Counted from the stretch's first letter, positions 32,690 to 46,274 are shown. The stretch is DNA of 64,000 nucleotides from Prunus persica (GCF_000346465.2 NC_034014.1:8763020-8827019); one strand, 5' to 3'. Made by a program: numbers and translations. The notes: a model not told the origin generated them from the sequence alone.

Positions 32690-35024
32690 TTCTCTGCTAT
32701 ATATGGTGATACGTGGCATCAATCTTGTTGTTGTCCTCTGCTTAATCTATGAAATGACATCATGCTTCAAATTGCTCCACATCACATGTATATTCAATTG
32801 AGTGGCCTCATCACTCAGACCATATTCCTACTTAGTTTTTGTGCTGTTTAATCCGAGCCCTCTATGTCACACAGACTGAGCATGTATTTTGAAATGTGTA
32901 CCAGCGCACGATTCTATGTCACACAGACAGAGCATATATTTTGAAGTGTTTTTTAGGTATATGGTAAGACTATTAGTTATCAATTTGTTTCACCGACGAG
33001 GATTTACGTCATTGATGAGATAAAATTAATTCTTGCTTAAACGTATAGGTTAAATTTATAGTCGAACATTATAATCTGTCTAGTAATATAAGTATGATGA
33101 GGAAACAGTATCTATTAAACAAATCTGGGTAAGATAGATGCATGTGGATATTTTTAAGCATTCGGTCATTACAGGGGTAATGTCTTTTGGCAATAGTGGA
33201 GGGCACACCATGTTTAGGGTTTGCAGATGTGTCTGTCTCTTCTTAAAAAGAATGGTTATAATAAATTGAAGAGGAGATTATGCTTCTCTCTTTTTGGAAG
33301 ATTTGAATCTATCATTTCTTGCTGAAGCATTAAACAATTAGCCAAGGGAAGGCCATTATTGGAGTTTTGAGATGGAGTTTTGAAAGATTATGTCCGCTAG
33401 TCCCAGACAAGTGTGATTGGAAAACATTATCATGATCTAACTCATGAACTGATGGAAATGCTTTTGACCATGTTTATGTGACAATGGCATTGGAAACTGA
33501 TCATTCTGTTCTTCATGATATCATACAACCCACACTAGGGAGAAAAAAAAACCCATTTCTGAAAGTAAAACATAGTTGGAAAAGCCATTTTATCGTCGAA
33601 AAAGCAGTTTTTCCAAAGACAATAGACTGTTGGACTCCATTATAAATGCTTTCATTCCAAAGAATAGAGTTTTGTTGTTGGAAATAGTGTTTCTTGTGAG
33701 AGCATTTGGGGCCCCTAAAAAAAAGTTTGTCGCAAATAACTATTTTGTTGAAGTGCCATCAATGGGTTGTGTGCCATAATATCATGTGTATATGTATTAG
33801 CAATGTGATCCTATAAAACCCTAAAAACAGAGTATGACAATCAATTGCAAAGCTTCACAGTTGAAGTTGTTAATTGAGTTGGTCAGAGAAGAAAAAGAAA
33901 GTTGCTACTCATAGGCCCATAGGCATGATATGACCTGCCAAGTTATTTGCTTGAACGTTTTTTACAAGATAGGATCAGCTTGCTATACAAGCATTCAACC
34001 TAAAAAGCATCTAGTTGTTAGAAAATTGACCAAACAATATAATAAAGTTGATATCTCCCTCTTAGCAGCCTCTCAATCTGCAGATTAAGAGAAAAACATA
34101 AAGTAACAAATAATTAAGGAATATTCGATACTAGAGTTCTGATATCATGTTAGAAAATCATAAAAAATAATATGATGATGTATGTCGACCTAACATAACA
34201 TTATGTGCTCAAAATTCATCTTTAAGTACTCATCCCACTTAAATTTAACTTCCTTTTCAAGTTTTTGGCCTTGAAGATAAATGAACCGAAATTATAAAAG
34301 CCTACATATGCTCAATTATATATACGAATCATTGCTTCCTCTTTTTTTCCAAGAACTTTTTCGAGGCCAGCAGCTTTCACTTTCTTATAAGTTAGACATC
34401 TTCAGTAAGATTCTATTGCTGTACCATGTTTCTTTGTGAAGGAGAGTCATGTTTTGTCAATTACCAGTGCCTTTCAACTTTTAAAATTTTCAATTTTCAA
34501 GTCAGAAAGAAAGGAAAAAAGAAAAAAGAAAACCTTTCTCCTGTGAGAGGTGTCTATTTTAAAAGGTATAAGTAGTGGAAAGTACGTGTGGAAGTAGCCC
34601 CCAGGTCACCAGCATAAGCTGGTCTTTGTTGTTCTGCTTTCTGCTGTTGACATCGACTAGCACGAGCATAAGGCATATGCACTGAGTTGTCTATGTTCAT
34701 CAAAGTCAGGAACTCCAATGTCTGATATCTGTTATAATTATCTTTAGAAACATGGAGGAAATGCATGGAATTGTGAAATCAAATGCATTCTTGGAGAGAG
34801 CTTTGGCAGGGAAAACTGTAAACTATAACTCTGCTTTGATTTATTTAACATTTTTCTTGCAAGACAGAATAACATGTCATGCAATGGCTTATCTTTAAGT
34901 TTCTCTCCTTGGGGAATTTTATTTTATTTTTCCTTGGCCTATTCCAACATATTTGCAGTTGGTGCAGTAGGGTTTTGGATGCCAAACTCTGTTGACTAAT
35001 CTTTCTAAGATTAACTAATAAGTC
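32690..35024. other. Gene-free intergenic stretch
   Basis: AT-rich, with only short open frames. A somewhat GC-richer patch at 34590-34700 has a 70-codon minus-strand frame without a recognisable domain. No gene supported. Confidence 0.4.
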
Positions 35025-35034
35025 GAGGGATTAT

Positions 35035-35147
35035 ACAAGGGATTTGTAACTCAAGTGGTTAAGAGCACTTACTCTTGCACCTGAGGTCCTATGTTCAATT
35101 TCTACCAACCCAATATCGTTTGTATAAAAACAAAAACAAAAAAAGGT
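35035..35147 (+). mobile_element. tRNA-derived SINE, 113 bp, with 10-bp target duplication
   Basis: GAGGGATTAT flanks it at 35025-35034 and 35148-35157. A-box-like TAACTCAAGTGGTTAAGAGC, degenerate B box (ATGTTCAATTTCT), tail AATATCGTTTGTATAAAAAC. Confidence 0.85.
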
Positions 35148-35399
35148 GAGGGATTATCCGACCACTATTCTGTTGTGGGAAAAGTTACATATGCATGCTA
35201 CTTCCATATTGATTAATTTGTCTCATTAATTTTTAATTAATTTATAACCTTATAGCTTAGTAATTAATCTCAAGGTATGTGAATGTGAAAAAAAAAAAAC
35301 AACAAATCAAAAAAACAAAACATTATGGCCGGTTTTTATGTTGGCAAGCCTTTTTTTTTTTTTTGGTTCTCCCCTTATGTTGCTAAGATAATTTGTTTG

Positions 35400-35545
35400 G
35401 CTCTCTTAAAACAAAGAGGTCTAGTCTAATGAAAAATGTCATTGATTTGCAAACCATTGGTTTCAGATTCAAACCCCAATGACATCTTAGCAGTGTGTAT
35501 GAGAAAACATCTCCCCTTTATAACTTTGGCCAAAAAGAAAAACAC
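35400..35545 (+). mobile_element. Probable diverged SINE copy
   Basis: CAGATTCAAACCCCAATGACATCTTAG resembles the middle of the SINE at 62608-62738 (GTTCAAACCCCTATGACATCTTAG). No target duplication found. Confidence 0.4.
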
Positions 35546-38500
35546 TATTGTTTTAGGCTTTTAAGGGTTTTAGTCCAATTCGAGTGCTGGGCTGTTGGAA
35601 ACAGAAAGAGGCTTAAGCTTCGTTTCTATGTCATCTAATTTGGGTTGGGCTGAGCATAAGACAGCCTATCGGCAGTGCTAATTGGGCTTACAATTTAGTA
35701 TCAACATATTTTATATTTTTCTCCAGAATTTTTCTTTTCGAACTTTTAGTAATACTAATTAGCTTTTTTTCTTTTTTTTTGGTTGCCAAAGTTAGGAAGG
35801 AAAGGAGGGGTTTTGGCACACAAACACAATCAAAGTGCCACGAGAGTTTGAACCTATGATCATTGGTCTATAAGTTGAAGCCATTTTTGTTTGGGCTAGA
35901 TCCTGTTGGCATACTAATTCGATATTAATATAATGATATTTCTCTTTGTAGTGTCAAAAGCGGTTTCAAGGTCGATTCCCTGCCTTAGTGATAATATTCT
36001 ATATATAGAAGAAAGTATCTAGCATATAAAAATAAGATTATTTGAGCTTGATTCCAAAAATGGTTTTTGGACAAAAATGTATTTTAGCAAATTTTTTCTG
36101 AGACCCACATGAATTGAGTAGCTGTAATGATGAATAGTCAATTTGGAATATCCTTCCAACATAGCAGGCATGTCCCCGGATTGGTACAGTCTCTCTCATA
36201 TTGTTGATACAATATACTGTTTACAAATGACACCTCCATTTACAATTTACTTAAGCACATGTATACACACATAATGACTAATCTAAAAAAAATTACAACT
36301 AATTAGATTTCCCTTAATTTTAAAAAATTCGTATGATTTTAAAAGATTCTTATAATAAACAATCCATCATGGTTAAACATTTCCTAATTAATAAATCATA
36401 GCATAGGTTTAAAATATTTTGTACTTTTATATTTTAAAAAATGTTTAATAATCATACACAATTTGAATTTTCTGAATTACACGCGTCAGTATACTAGTAG
36501 AAAACAATGCAAACACCAAGAAGAAAAGAAAAAGGATTTCTTGGTTTATTATTTGTGCAATAAACCCAATCACGACTCAATCTAGCTTTTAGGTTGGTGG
36601 CGTATATGAATAGTGTCCATATGTGCAGCCACCACCATCACCATGTGTGATGCTTCTACACCAACTCAATTTTTAGACCTACCAAAAATGCATGACTTTG
36701 CATAAAATGCGCAAGTGCAATGTGCTTGTGGTTGGTAAAGGGCACAAAATTTTCAATGTAGACCAAGCATTACCAATCAACTAAGAAAAATAACTCAATT
36801 TTGGCCTTTTAAACACATTTTGGTTTACCATTCTCTTAGTCTTAAGAATATAGCATTGCGTAGTGTTCGAACCCTCCTCGAGCAGTACTCAAACTCCTCT
36901 AATCGTGTTCTATTTAATGATTTTCAGTTGATCGAAAAAATTGCAAGACGAAAACTATGTAGATTATATACAATTGTTTGATATTAGTGAGACATTTCAC
37001 TAAACATACCAATTGGGAACATACAACTCTGCACACAACCGGTTGTAGGGAAGAATTTTTTTTTGAAATAGGGAATTTAAGTTTGAAAACAATTGTTGGT
37101 TCTAATATGGCCCCAACAACAACATGGCACTAAATGAAGAAAGGAAATGTCGACGAACGTCAGGGAGAGGTGGGGAGGGCGTCATAGTGAAGTGAAGTTG
37201 CTATCAACCACTTGTTAGCAAGCAAAGCTGCCAAAGCACAAATTGCACAATGCTCCACCTACCACACACAACATCATGCCCCTCCTTTCCCCACCAAACC
37301 CTCTTTTTCAACCCCTCTTATATTTCTTTTTCTAAACGCTCGCTCATTATTTTATCCTAATTATCATCCCCACGTCATCTAATTTTATTCTAAATTACCG
37401 TTTTTAACATTTGATTATTGTTCTATTTACTTGGACGAATAATGACACTTGTATAATTTTGGTCATAAATGGATCATTTAGGGTCTACAAAGCTTTCTTT
37501 TCAAGTTTTTAAGATACGAATTTAATACCTAAGTAATCGTTTGTGCATGAACTTGTATGAATGATTGAAATGTATTGATTGAAATAAATCATACCATGAG
37601 AGATTTACATATCAATCAATGACAATTAATTTCCCACGTGCGTGTCGCATACATCATTCTTCCTTAAAATAAAAGAAGTTGCTTCAAGTAAAGTAAGTTC
37701 GTATTTGAAAGAGTAATGAAAGTTTGAAACCTTAGATTGATGGTGTTCAAACTCATTGGGTTGGTGGGTGTAGAAGCAAGAAGAAAGATAAGTGCAAGAA
37801 TGCAAAGTTTATTGTATATTTATGTGGTTTGGACTTGACTTATTCTCAATAGCTTGAAATCAAAACTTAGACTTACGTACCTCACTCGGTTTTGGTTGGT
37901 GAAAACAAGCCTGAATAAGCTTCTGAACAACCCAAGCACGAGCTTCTCCAAACATTCTCATCCATTCGCAAACTACCTCGTTGCTTCAATCTATGTTCAC
38001 CTAGCCACTAAGGGAGAACCATGATTAGATTATAAAAATATTGGGAAAAACATAAAGCTATATATAAAAAATAAAAATAAAAATTTAGTGTAAATTATTG
38101 TATGTTCTTGTTGCAATAAGACCAGGTCTCTCCCTCTCTCCCACTTATTTTCTACGTTGGCCAAGAGTGTATTGTTTTAAGATTTAGATTTTAGTGTTTA
38201 GATTACAGTATAAAATTTAAAGTTGAAGAGTATAAAAAATTTCATTCGTAACGTCGAGAGTTTCTTTTGAAACAACACAAAAAATGTAAATAGACACATG
38301 TATTGCGTAAATGCAGATATTTGATATGGGAAGATTTTGAATTTAGCATATGTCATCCAAGTGAATCTTTCAAGCCCTTGCAAATGGTTTGTCCAGTTAA
38401 ACCGCAAAAAATAAAAGAGAAATATTTGATGAACAATTTTGCCCCAAGGGGCAAGAAAAGGTCTTCCCCACCACAAATTTCCTGGCAAGAGTTGTTCCCG

Positions 38501-39183
38501 TCAAGTGTCAAGGCTGATACATTTCTGTATAAATGTGATATGACAAGCAAACTAATGATTTCGTGTGAACAAAAAAAATAAAAAACAAAAAACATTTTAG
38601 AACAAGAAAAATGGGTGTTTTTGTGCCAACTTGGACAATGACATATTTCAACCAGGTTATTAAACCTAAGAATCAAGGAACTTTTGATTCCATTAGTGAC
38701 TAATAAAGCACAACACTTTAGTCACTTCATAGGCATCGGCCACTAAAATATTCCATTAGTAACTTGGTAAACAAAGTTGATCAAAATCTAAGAAACCCAT
38801 TATTTATAAAAATACAAAAAAAGTTCCTAGATGGGTTTCTTTAGAATTATCTTAAATATTATATATGAATATTGAGTCATTGAATGACAGATGGAGATTT
38901 TACAAGCTTACACGTAACACCCACAAATTTTTCAAATATATTTACGCAACAGCAAATTCCAAATTCTTTTTACTTGTTTGGGATGGGATGGAATGGACCG
39001 AACCATGGGCATGGATGTAGATTTAGATCCACCAAAATTAAAAATTAAAAATTAAAAAAAGAAAAGAAAAGGTAACAAAGTGAATGAGAGAGAAAACTCG
39101 AAATTATTCAAATTTTCTCCCGGGTCCTTGTTTTTTGCGGTAATAATTTACTATCGAGGGGCCTAATGAATCAAGCAATTCCA
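35546..39183. other. Gene-free AT-rich stretch before the arogenate dehydratase gene
   Basis: Overlapping open frames on both strands at 38198-38676 lack known domains. The part adjoining 39184 should contain the 3' UTR of the minus-strand dehydratase. Nothing else recognised. Confidence 0.4.
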
Positions 39184-40485
39184 CTAATCGCCCCTGGAAG
39201 GAGACCACGGAGTCATATCCATGGGGTAGCTTCCGAGGACTCTCAAGAAAGACGTGAATTCCTGAACCTCCGCCAACGCGTTCTGTGCCCTAACCTCCGC
39301 CATGGACGCTTCGAAGTCCACATAGAACAGGTACTCGAAATGCTTCGCCGTCCCTTCGTTCGAATCGCTCACCAGCCTGATCGGACGGTTCCGGTGCGGC
39401 CTCGACTCGATCTTCGTCAAGCTGATGTTCCTGAAGGCGAAGGCCGATAGGACCTTGAACAGTACGGAGGTCCCTTTGTCGTGAGCAAAGACGATGCTCG
39501 TCTTGAACGGCCGATCCGTGCGGGGAATGATTGGCTCCCGAGCCAGCATCACAAACCGAGTCACGTTGCTCGAGTCGTCCTGGATCCCAGTCTCCAGGAT
39601 CTCCAGGCCGTACAGCTCGGCGGCGCGAGCCGAGGCAATCGCTCCGGTGTCGCGGAGGTTGTTGGCAGCGACGAACTCGGCGGCTCCAGCGGTGTCGTCG
39701 ACGGCTTCGCGCGCGACGTTGAGGCCGAGTTTGGTCAGAGTCAACTCACACTGAGCCAGAGCTTGAGGATGCGAGATGACTCGGTTCAAGTACTCTTTTC
39801 TGACCCCTGGGAGGGCGAGGAGGCAGTGGTGGACCGGGAGCTGGACCTCGCCGACGATGTGGAGGCGGTGGCGGAGGAGAAGATCGTAATTTCGGTGAAT
39901 TGAGCCGCCGAGGGAGTTCTCGACCGGCAAGACGGCTCGATCGGCGATCCAGAGCTCGACGGCTTGGAAGGCGACTTCGAACTGGTCGCAGGGGATGGCC
40001 TCGCATTTCGGGTAGGCTTTGCCGGCGGCGGCTTCGGAGTACGCGCCGGGGACGCCCTGGTAGGCCACGCGCAGCTGCGAGCCGTGCATCGGAGCCGGGG
40101 AGAGGTCGGTGATGGTGAGGGCCCGGGGAGGCGGAGGGGGAGAACAGGACTTGTCATCACCGGAGGAGGAGGAGGAGAGCTTCTCGATGGGGACTAGGTC
40201 GAGGTCAACGTTGGTCTTGTGGCCGTTGACCGAAGCGACGTGGTCAGCGGTTCCGGGTTTGTCGGGAGGTGGCTGGGGCTGCTGGGAGACGACGTTGCTG
40301 GCGAGAATGGCGCAGGAGCTCTGCCAGTCGGCGCGGCTGGAGCCGATGCCGTTGTGAAAGTGGACGGCGTCGGAACGGTAGGCGCATTTGACCACGGCGA
40401 GACGGTTCGGGGCGAGACGGGTGAGTCGGGTGGGGACGTTGCTAATTTTGAGATGATTAGAGGAGGGGGGAAGAAGGGCCTGCAT
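39184..40485 (-). CDS. ADT: Arogenate dehydratase / prephenate dehydratase, plastid-targeted
   Basis: A single intronless frame of 433 aa. Residues 1 to about 100 are a Ser/Arg/Pro-rich transit-peptide-like extension. The catalytic PDT domain runs from about 138 ([20 protein letters not shown]) to 315 and includes [19 protein letters not shown], the [12 protein letters not shown] block and the active-site TRF at 309-311 ([10 protein letters not shown]). The ACT regulatory domain lies at about 328-420, with the ESRP motif (360-363) that binds phenylalanine. By family it converts arogenate (or prephenate) to phenylalanine (or phenylpyruvate) in the chloroplast stroma and is feedback-inhibited by Phe. 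Lack of introns and overall sequence fit the ADT3/4/5-type clade. GC is much higher than in the flanks. The ATG is the first in frame, after a TATA box about 165 bp upstream. Confidence 0.97.
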   Translation of the reverse strand: MQALLPPSSNHLKISNVPTRLTRLAPNRLAVVKCAYRSDAVHFHNGIGSSRADWQSSCAILASNVVSQQPQPPPDKPGTADHVASVNGHKTNVDLDLVPIEKLSSSSSGDDKSCSPPPPPRALTITDLSPAPMHGSQLRVAYQGVPGAYSEAAAGKAYPKCEAIPCDQFEVAFQAVELWIADRAVLPVENSLGGSIHRNYDLLLRHRLHIVGEVQLPVHHCLLALPGVRKEYLNRVISHPQALAQCELTLTKLGLNVAREAVDDTAGAAEFVAANNLRDTGAIASARAAELYGLEILETGIQDDSSNVTRFVMLAREPIIPRTDRPFKTSIVFAHDKGTSVLFKVLSAFAFRNISLTKIESRPHRNRPIRLVSDSNEGTAKHFEYLFYVDFEASMAEVRAQNALAEVQEFTSFLRVLGSYPMDMTPWSPSRGD

Positions 40486-40650
40486 TGTGCTTGTGTTGTG
40501 TTGTGTCGTGCGGGAGTGTTGGGGAGTTAGACTGAATTAAGAGAAAAAGAATGAGAAATTGGAAAATGTTTTGGTAGGTGGAAGAAAGCTTGGTGTTCTC
40601 TCTGGAAAAGGGAACGTCAAGCTGAGAAGAAAGGGAGGCTGGAGATGGGT

Positions 40651-40657
40651 TTTTATA
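40651..40657 (-). promoter_or_regulatory. TATA box of the arogenate dehydratase gene
   Basis: On the minus strand it reads CAATATAAAAACCC, a good TATAAAA match, 166 bp upstream of the start codon. A short GA run (40661-40672) lies just upstream. Confidence 0.65.
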
Positions 40658-40684
40658 TTGAGAGAGAGAGAGAGGGAGGGAGGC

Positions 40685-40717
40685 AAATGGGAAATGGGAA
40701 ATGGGAAATGGGAAATG
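40685..40717. repeat. (AAATGGG)n heptanucleotide repeat in the ADT promoter
   Basis: Four exact AAATGGG units plus AAATG, 28 bp upstream of the TATA box. Confidence 0.9.
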
Positions 40718-40719
40718 AT

Positions 40720-42385
40720 GATGAGGAGAGAGATAGGGAAGTAGAGTGGAAGAGTCTGTTGTTGTGAAGAGGAGGTGGTTTGGTCAAATCTCACACCTAC
40801 CCTCGCTCACCTCACACCTCCCCTATTTCTGTGAGTATTTTTTATTATTATATGTATTTCTTTATTATTGTGAGAAGAAAAAAAGAAAACATCAAAGTTA
40901 AATAGGCAAACCAAAAAAATTATGGGTCCACACCGTTTCCCCGAAAAGCAACTGTTTCTCAAAAAAAATAAAATTATTTCTAAATTTGTTGTTTAAAGGT
41001 GCATTTTAAATGTGGGGCGCTCTACTTTGTAATAAGCAAAGCTAGGATTAACGTGAACTTGCTGATTTACTGCCTAGAGTGAGAAGGACTCTCCAAATTT
41101 GGGAAGGGAGATTCGAACTTGAATGTAAGGGGAGCTGGATCAACTAGTCTAATTCATATCTAAGTGATTTTTATTTTATTTTAGGGTAAACAAAGATGGT
41201 AGAATTTGTGGTGAATGGGGGAAGGGCATATATAATTATGGTAAGAGCCAATCTGGGATAGAACTGAAAGTGGAAAAGGGAATGCTGTAGGGGCAACCCC
41301 TTACCCATACCTTAATAGGAGGATAAATTAAAGGAAAAGAAAATCCAATTGCAATACAGTAATAAGTCTGTACCTGCCAGGATTACAGACTGTACCATTA
41401 TGGACAGAAGCAAAAAACAACAATATGTAGGGTATGGTTCCAATTCCATTGGAAAAAAACCAGATTCGAAATTAACCACCGAAAGTAACTTATTTATTTA
41501 TTTTATATATATTTTTTCGTTGCTGAAGAAAGGAAAACTGCCAACAGTACAAACAACTCTTAATTTATTTTATAACGTGGATAAAAGTGTCGGGGAATGA
41601 ACAGCCAAACTGTTGTACTCTTAATATCACGCCCCCAATTTGCTAGCAAGTTCTCACAACTGCCACAGAAAAATTAATGGACGGCCACCAAACAAAAATA
41701 TCAGGACTCAAATCTCCATAGTCGCTAAAGCTCACATCGAATCTTTGCGAACCTGAACGCTCGGGATTTTTCTGTCCAGGACATTCCTGCTTTGTTAAAG
41801 TATGAGTTTTGTTGATATTGTCGACAATCGATAACATGTTAGTACGTTTAACATGCTAGTATGTTTTGTTATTGACATGTTACATGGATAATGATAGCAA
41901 TAGCTTATCAATACCCTATTCTGAGCAATACAACACACTTAGACCAAGTGCTTCTCAACATTTATTGGAGGATGACAGTGATAACACATCAAAACCCGCA
42001 TATCTGAACATTTCCTATACATTTACAGGTAAAAATGAGTGTGTTCGTAAAAAAGAGAGCAGAGATTAATCATAGCTAGCAACTTAAACATGTGAAACAT
42101 TACTCATCCATCAATCATTTTCTTTCCATTGTTTCCTTCAATATATATTGTCCCAACCGAGCACATGAGAAGGATTGCTAATGTTGGAAGCTAGAGTGCC
42201 CAACACAATTTTAAAGGGCGCACGGTGAAGTAGGTCCCCAAAGAGGACCTTTTTTTTTTAGTCTAAACCCCAAAACCAAGAGGACGTTATGTACTCATGC
42301 ATTTGGTCAGTCGTGTCATTTCATCGTTCTTTCTTCCACACCATGATTTTCACGCGACTGGAATACAAGTGCTCTCACTCCCATT
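40720..42385. other. Promoter flank and gene-free DNA
   Basis: A minus-strand SINE-like piece lies at about 41085-41165 (B-box-like GAGATTCGAACTTGAATG). Otherwise there are only short frames without domains. Confidence 0.4.
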
Positions 42386-42965
42386 TAGGGATGGCAAAAA
42401 TCCCCATAGGGGCGGGTCCTTGTCGAGTCCTCGATCCTAACGAGGGGAGATTTCGGAGCTCAATGGGTATCGGATACGGGGATTCCGGAACTTGAAAAAT
42501 CCCCGACAGATATGGGGAGGGGATGATATTGGCATTCCCATCCCCGAATCCGACCCGAAAATATATATGTTTATATTTAAATAAATAAATAAATATTTAT
42601 AATATTTATAATATTTATGTTTAACCCTAAGTTAACTTCTCTCTCCTAATTCTTCCTAATTTTTTATGGAATTTCATATTGATGTGATTTTGAAAAGTTG
42701 AGTTGAACTTTATAGTTAATTTGGATGTATTGAATGATAATGTAATATGAAACTTAATGTTAAAATGTATGATAAATATTTTTTTATGCAAACAAATCGG
42801 GGATTCGGGGCGGATATGGGGGATAGTCCCCCGACGGGGACGGGGATGGGGATTCCCAGAAACCTAATAAACGGGGATGGGTTCGGGGACGGGGGCAGGG
42901 ATGGAGAGCGAGGATGGAGATGGTATTGTCATATCTGGCCCCTACCCGACCCGTTGCCATCCCTA
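42386..42965. mobile_element. hAT-like MITE with G/C-rich arms, ~580 bp
   Basis: It starts TAGGGATGGCAA and ends TTGCCATCCCTA, perfect 12-bp inverted ends. Next to the ends are arms rich in GGGGA/TCCCC (for example CGGGGATGGGTTCGGGGACG), enclosing an AT-only centre. The element at 3680-4221 shares the end type. A clear 8-bp target duplication was not found. Confidence 0.7.
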
Positions 42966-45329
42966 CCCTACCACTCCACATGAGATTATGCCAGCCAAAA
43001 TAATAAACTCATTACGAATCTTTTAATGTTATTAAGGAGATTTGACAACGTGTCATAATTTTTTGTGTTTCATATCTGAATCAAATATTTTAAAACTTGA
43101 ACTCGATACGATAATTTGACATGCTAATTTTGCGTGTTGTGTCATGTTTCAGCTGCTAATCCATTAAAACATTTCAAGAGCTCAAATAATGCTATCTTAA
43201 TTGTCAATGTTTGAATTATACCAAATTCATCGGAATTATTTAGAAAAATGATTGCATGAAGCCACATTAATGTTGATAACAATGGATAAAAATTTATTGA
43301 GACGAGAAACATTACACATTAATTGGCTATACTCATTATTTAGCTTTAATTAATAAAGAAATGAGGAATTCGAACGTAAAATCTCTTCGATGTTGTGAAC
43401 AAAAGGACTACCATTGAATCGAGAGATAATACCCATTAATTATGAAGAGTTCAAGCACCAACAACAACTAAGTGTGTGACATTATGAGCCTCATATTGCT
43501 AACTTTTCACAGCTAGTTCTTACTTTAGTGGTAACATCATATCATCTTCACTGTTTGGTGTAGTTAGCTCATAGGTCAATTAAATCATCACATCTGGACC
43601 TCCAATAATTCAACAATATTGGATACAGAAACTAGCAAGGCCACTATTAATCATGGATGAGAGTGATGAATGGCGACATTTTTCTGACTGGTCACGGGCT
43701 TGAGCCACCAGTAGGGACCTACTTCAAGCAATCATGTCTAATGGGACATGAGTCTTTTGGAATAATAAATAGAGATAACACTGTTTTGTTATCCTTAACC
43801 AATCATAAATTGTTACATGAAAAAATTATCATACATAACATATCGTGATTTATCTAAAATAACAAAATAATATTATCCTCATTTCAGTGTTCACACACAC
43901 AGAACCTTTTGTCTAAAGGCTGCAGCTCCTTTTTTTTTATTTTATTATAAAAATGGCGTAACCATATAACCATTTTAGTGACCCCCAATGTACAATGCCT
44001 TTACTACAAGTTGTTTTTATGCAAACCCTATAATCATTCATAATAATAATAATAACTTCATTAACAATTATATAATAAATGTTTGTACGCCCACTTACAC
44101 AATCAACATAAAGGGAAAAGAAAAAAAAAAAAAGTTCAGCCATATCAATGGATTCATCCTCCAATACTCAAAACCAATGTCTTTTATTATGTAAGTTATT
44201 TATCGTTGAAAGATTAAAATTTTCTTTTAAAGCCTTGTGTTATAATTCGTCTAATTCTAGCTATTCTTCTTCGGATATAACATGGTTCTTCAAACTAACG
44301 GGAGTGCATCTAATTCTAACTTTTAAAGACTTTTTGTAAGTAAATGACTTTTATAGAGTTGAAAGATTCTTAATGATTTTTATCTACTTTATAAAGTTAA
44401 GTGATATACTTTTATTTACTTTTTGTAATATTTATTTATAAATAGTATTTATCTTTTAAATATTTATCATAGAGTAGTATAACGAAAAAAGAAGTTGCTT
44501 CTAATATTTATGTTTTGTGTGGTGAATTAACTCGTCCGCAAATGGAACAAGTAGCCCAAAAAAAAAAAAGGATACAATTGTGTAAAAGCAAAGAAATATT
44601 TTTCCATGTCTAAGAACTTTTCACTTGAGAACAGTGTCAAGTATGGAGAAAATAAGGTTACTGCTCTTGGATGCAACTCAAATATAAGTTGCGCAATCAA
44701 TATTATGGATTTAATTAGTTTAGCTTGTAGAGCTGGGTCTTGGGGAAGAAGGAACAAATTATCCGATTGTTGGAACGAAGTTAGGATCCTCAAGACTTTC
44801 TGAAAGTGTACTTTGTTTGGGTGGGAGATACCAGTAAAGTGGCATAATGATAGAGCCAAGCCAAATAACAGAACTAGAATGTGGGGTTAGTTGTAAACCC
44901 CAGGATGCTAAGAGCTAAATTGCTAATGGAGAATGTGGGTTTTGTAACAAAATCATATGCTCCTACAGATAGGCCTTAAAAATTGCAAATGGAGGCAAAA
45001 TAAATTTATTGAAGAAACCAATGCAGTCCCACCGTAGCTCATAGTATGTAGCAATTGTTTCAAGCATTAAAAAAAAAAAAAAAAAACAAGCAAGAAATGG
45101 CTCATCATCATAACAATTCCCTGGACAGATAATGGAAGCCAAAAAAACAAATCAAATTGAAGGTGTAGTAGGCCATCTCTTGATAGTACACTGACCAAAG
45201 ATGGAGGGGGTCTAGAGACCCAAACATGGTGGCACACCCTCGAACGGCCAAAGCTACAGCATGATCGAATTCATTGATAAAGTCTTGGATAAATTAGCTA
45301 GACTTTTGGTGTTAAGAATTAGGTTTAAA
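42966..45329. other. Gene-free AT-rich stretch
   Basis: Contains an AAT-type microsatellite near 44041-44060. A GGGAGTGCATCTAATTCTAA block near 44300 is related to the right end of the element at 45330-45528. No gene supported. Confidence 0.4.
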
Positions 45330-45528
45330 AGTATTGAAAAGTCATTAATTTAACAAAGTTTTCAAAAGTCATTAATTTTTTGGATACCACAAAACTTTTA
45401 AAGACTTTTTAAAATCACAATTGAATACTACTAAACTTTTAAAGACTATTTAAAAATCATAGTTGAATACTTTCAGACTTTTAAACTTATTAAAAGTCTT
45501 TAAAAGTTAGAATTGAATACACCCCCTA
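45330..45528. mobile_element. Internally repeated MITE-like segment
   Basis: The theme AAACTTTTAAAGACTTTTTAAAATCAxxxTTGAATAC is repeated about three times (45405-45520). The right end is GAATTGAATACACCCCCTA. The GTGTATTCAATT-type end is typical of a MITE; the matching left end is missing, so the copy is probably truncated. Confidence 0.45.
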
Positions 45529-45949
45529 AGTTTCTTGTACTTTTTTTTTTTGAAGGAGAAACTGAAACTCTAGTCGCTCTTTTTGTGAGTTCCAAAGAAA
45601 AACTATGTAGATGGGGAGGAGGAAGAAGTGTTATTGCCCCTCTTCCCCTCCTATCTCCTTGCATTTTTCTTTTGGGTTAATGAATAAGTCTACTGGAAAG
45701 TTTTAAATAAGAAACCCTTTATGGTGATTTCTTCTAAGCCATGCTCATATTAAAGTTCTCCATCACCCCTTTTAGGCGATCTCAAAAAAATCATTCTCCT
45801 AAAATTCGCTCTCTAACATTACTCATGCTCTCTAAATTTGGGTCTACATCGTCTTTGATGAAGGTTGCTACAAATCACCAAATTATTTTTTATTAAGGTA
45901 GTTGTTTTCGTTTATTTGTTCACTCTTATACGCATGTAGATCGCTGAAA

Positions 45950-46274
45950 ACTATGTTTTCCCCAGATCTGTTACGGATGCGATGGTGGATATGGCCGTGA
46001 CGATATGCTTCTTTAGGTGGTGGTGGTAGTAGGGTTCGTTTAGGCTCATGGGTTGCTTTATGGTTTCAATTATGTTGGGTATATATGCTTTATTTTGGCT
46101 TATGGTTAATTGTGGTGATGTGGACTAGTAGTTTTAGTGCGGCTTTTGTCCACTTTAGTTTTGTTTTTATTATGTTAGTTTGTTGTCCTCTTAGAATTGG
46201 TACTTTAAATGTCATGTTGATGTCTTTAATTGTACAGTTGAAGTTTATCTTTGTTTGAAAAAAAAAAAAAAAAA
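45950..46274 (+). mobile_element. Probable LINE 3' end with poly(A)
   Basis: G/T-biased plus-strand DNA (GGTGGTGGTGGTAGTAGGG) ending TTTATCTTTGTTTG and a run of about 17 A at 46258-46274, similar in style to 4350-5052. No target duplication found. Confidence 0.4.

Noticed and set aside
38198..38676. Overlapping 92-107-codon frames on both strands
   Set aside because: Both strands open at once with no domain and AT-rich composition; likely chance.
39481..40530. Several long plus-strand frames (up to 140 codons) opposite arogenate dehydratase
   Set aside because: High GC of the real gene removes stops on the other strand; the Arg/Gly-rich products resemble no family.
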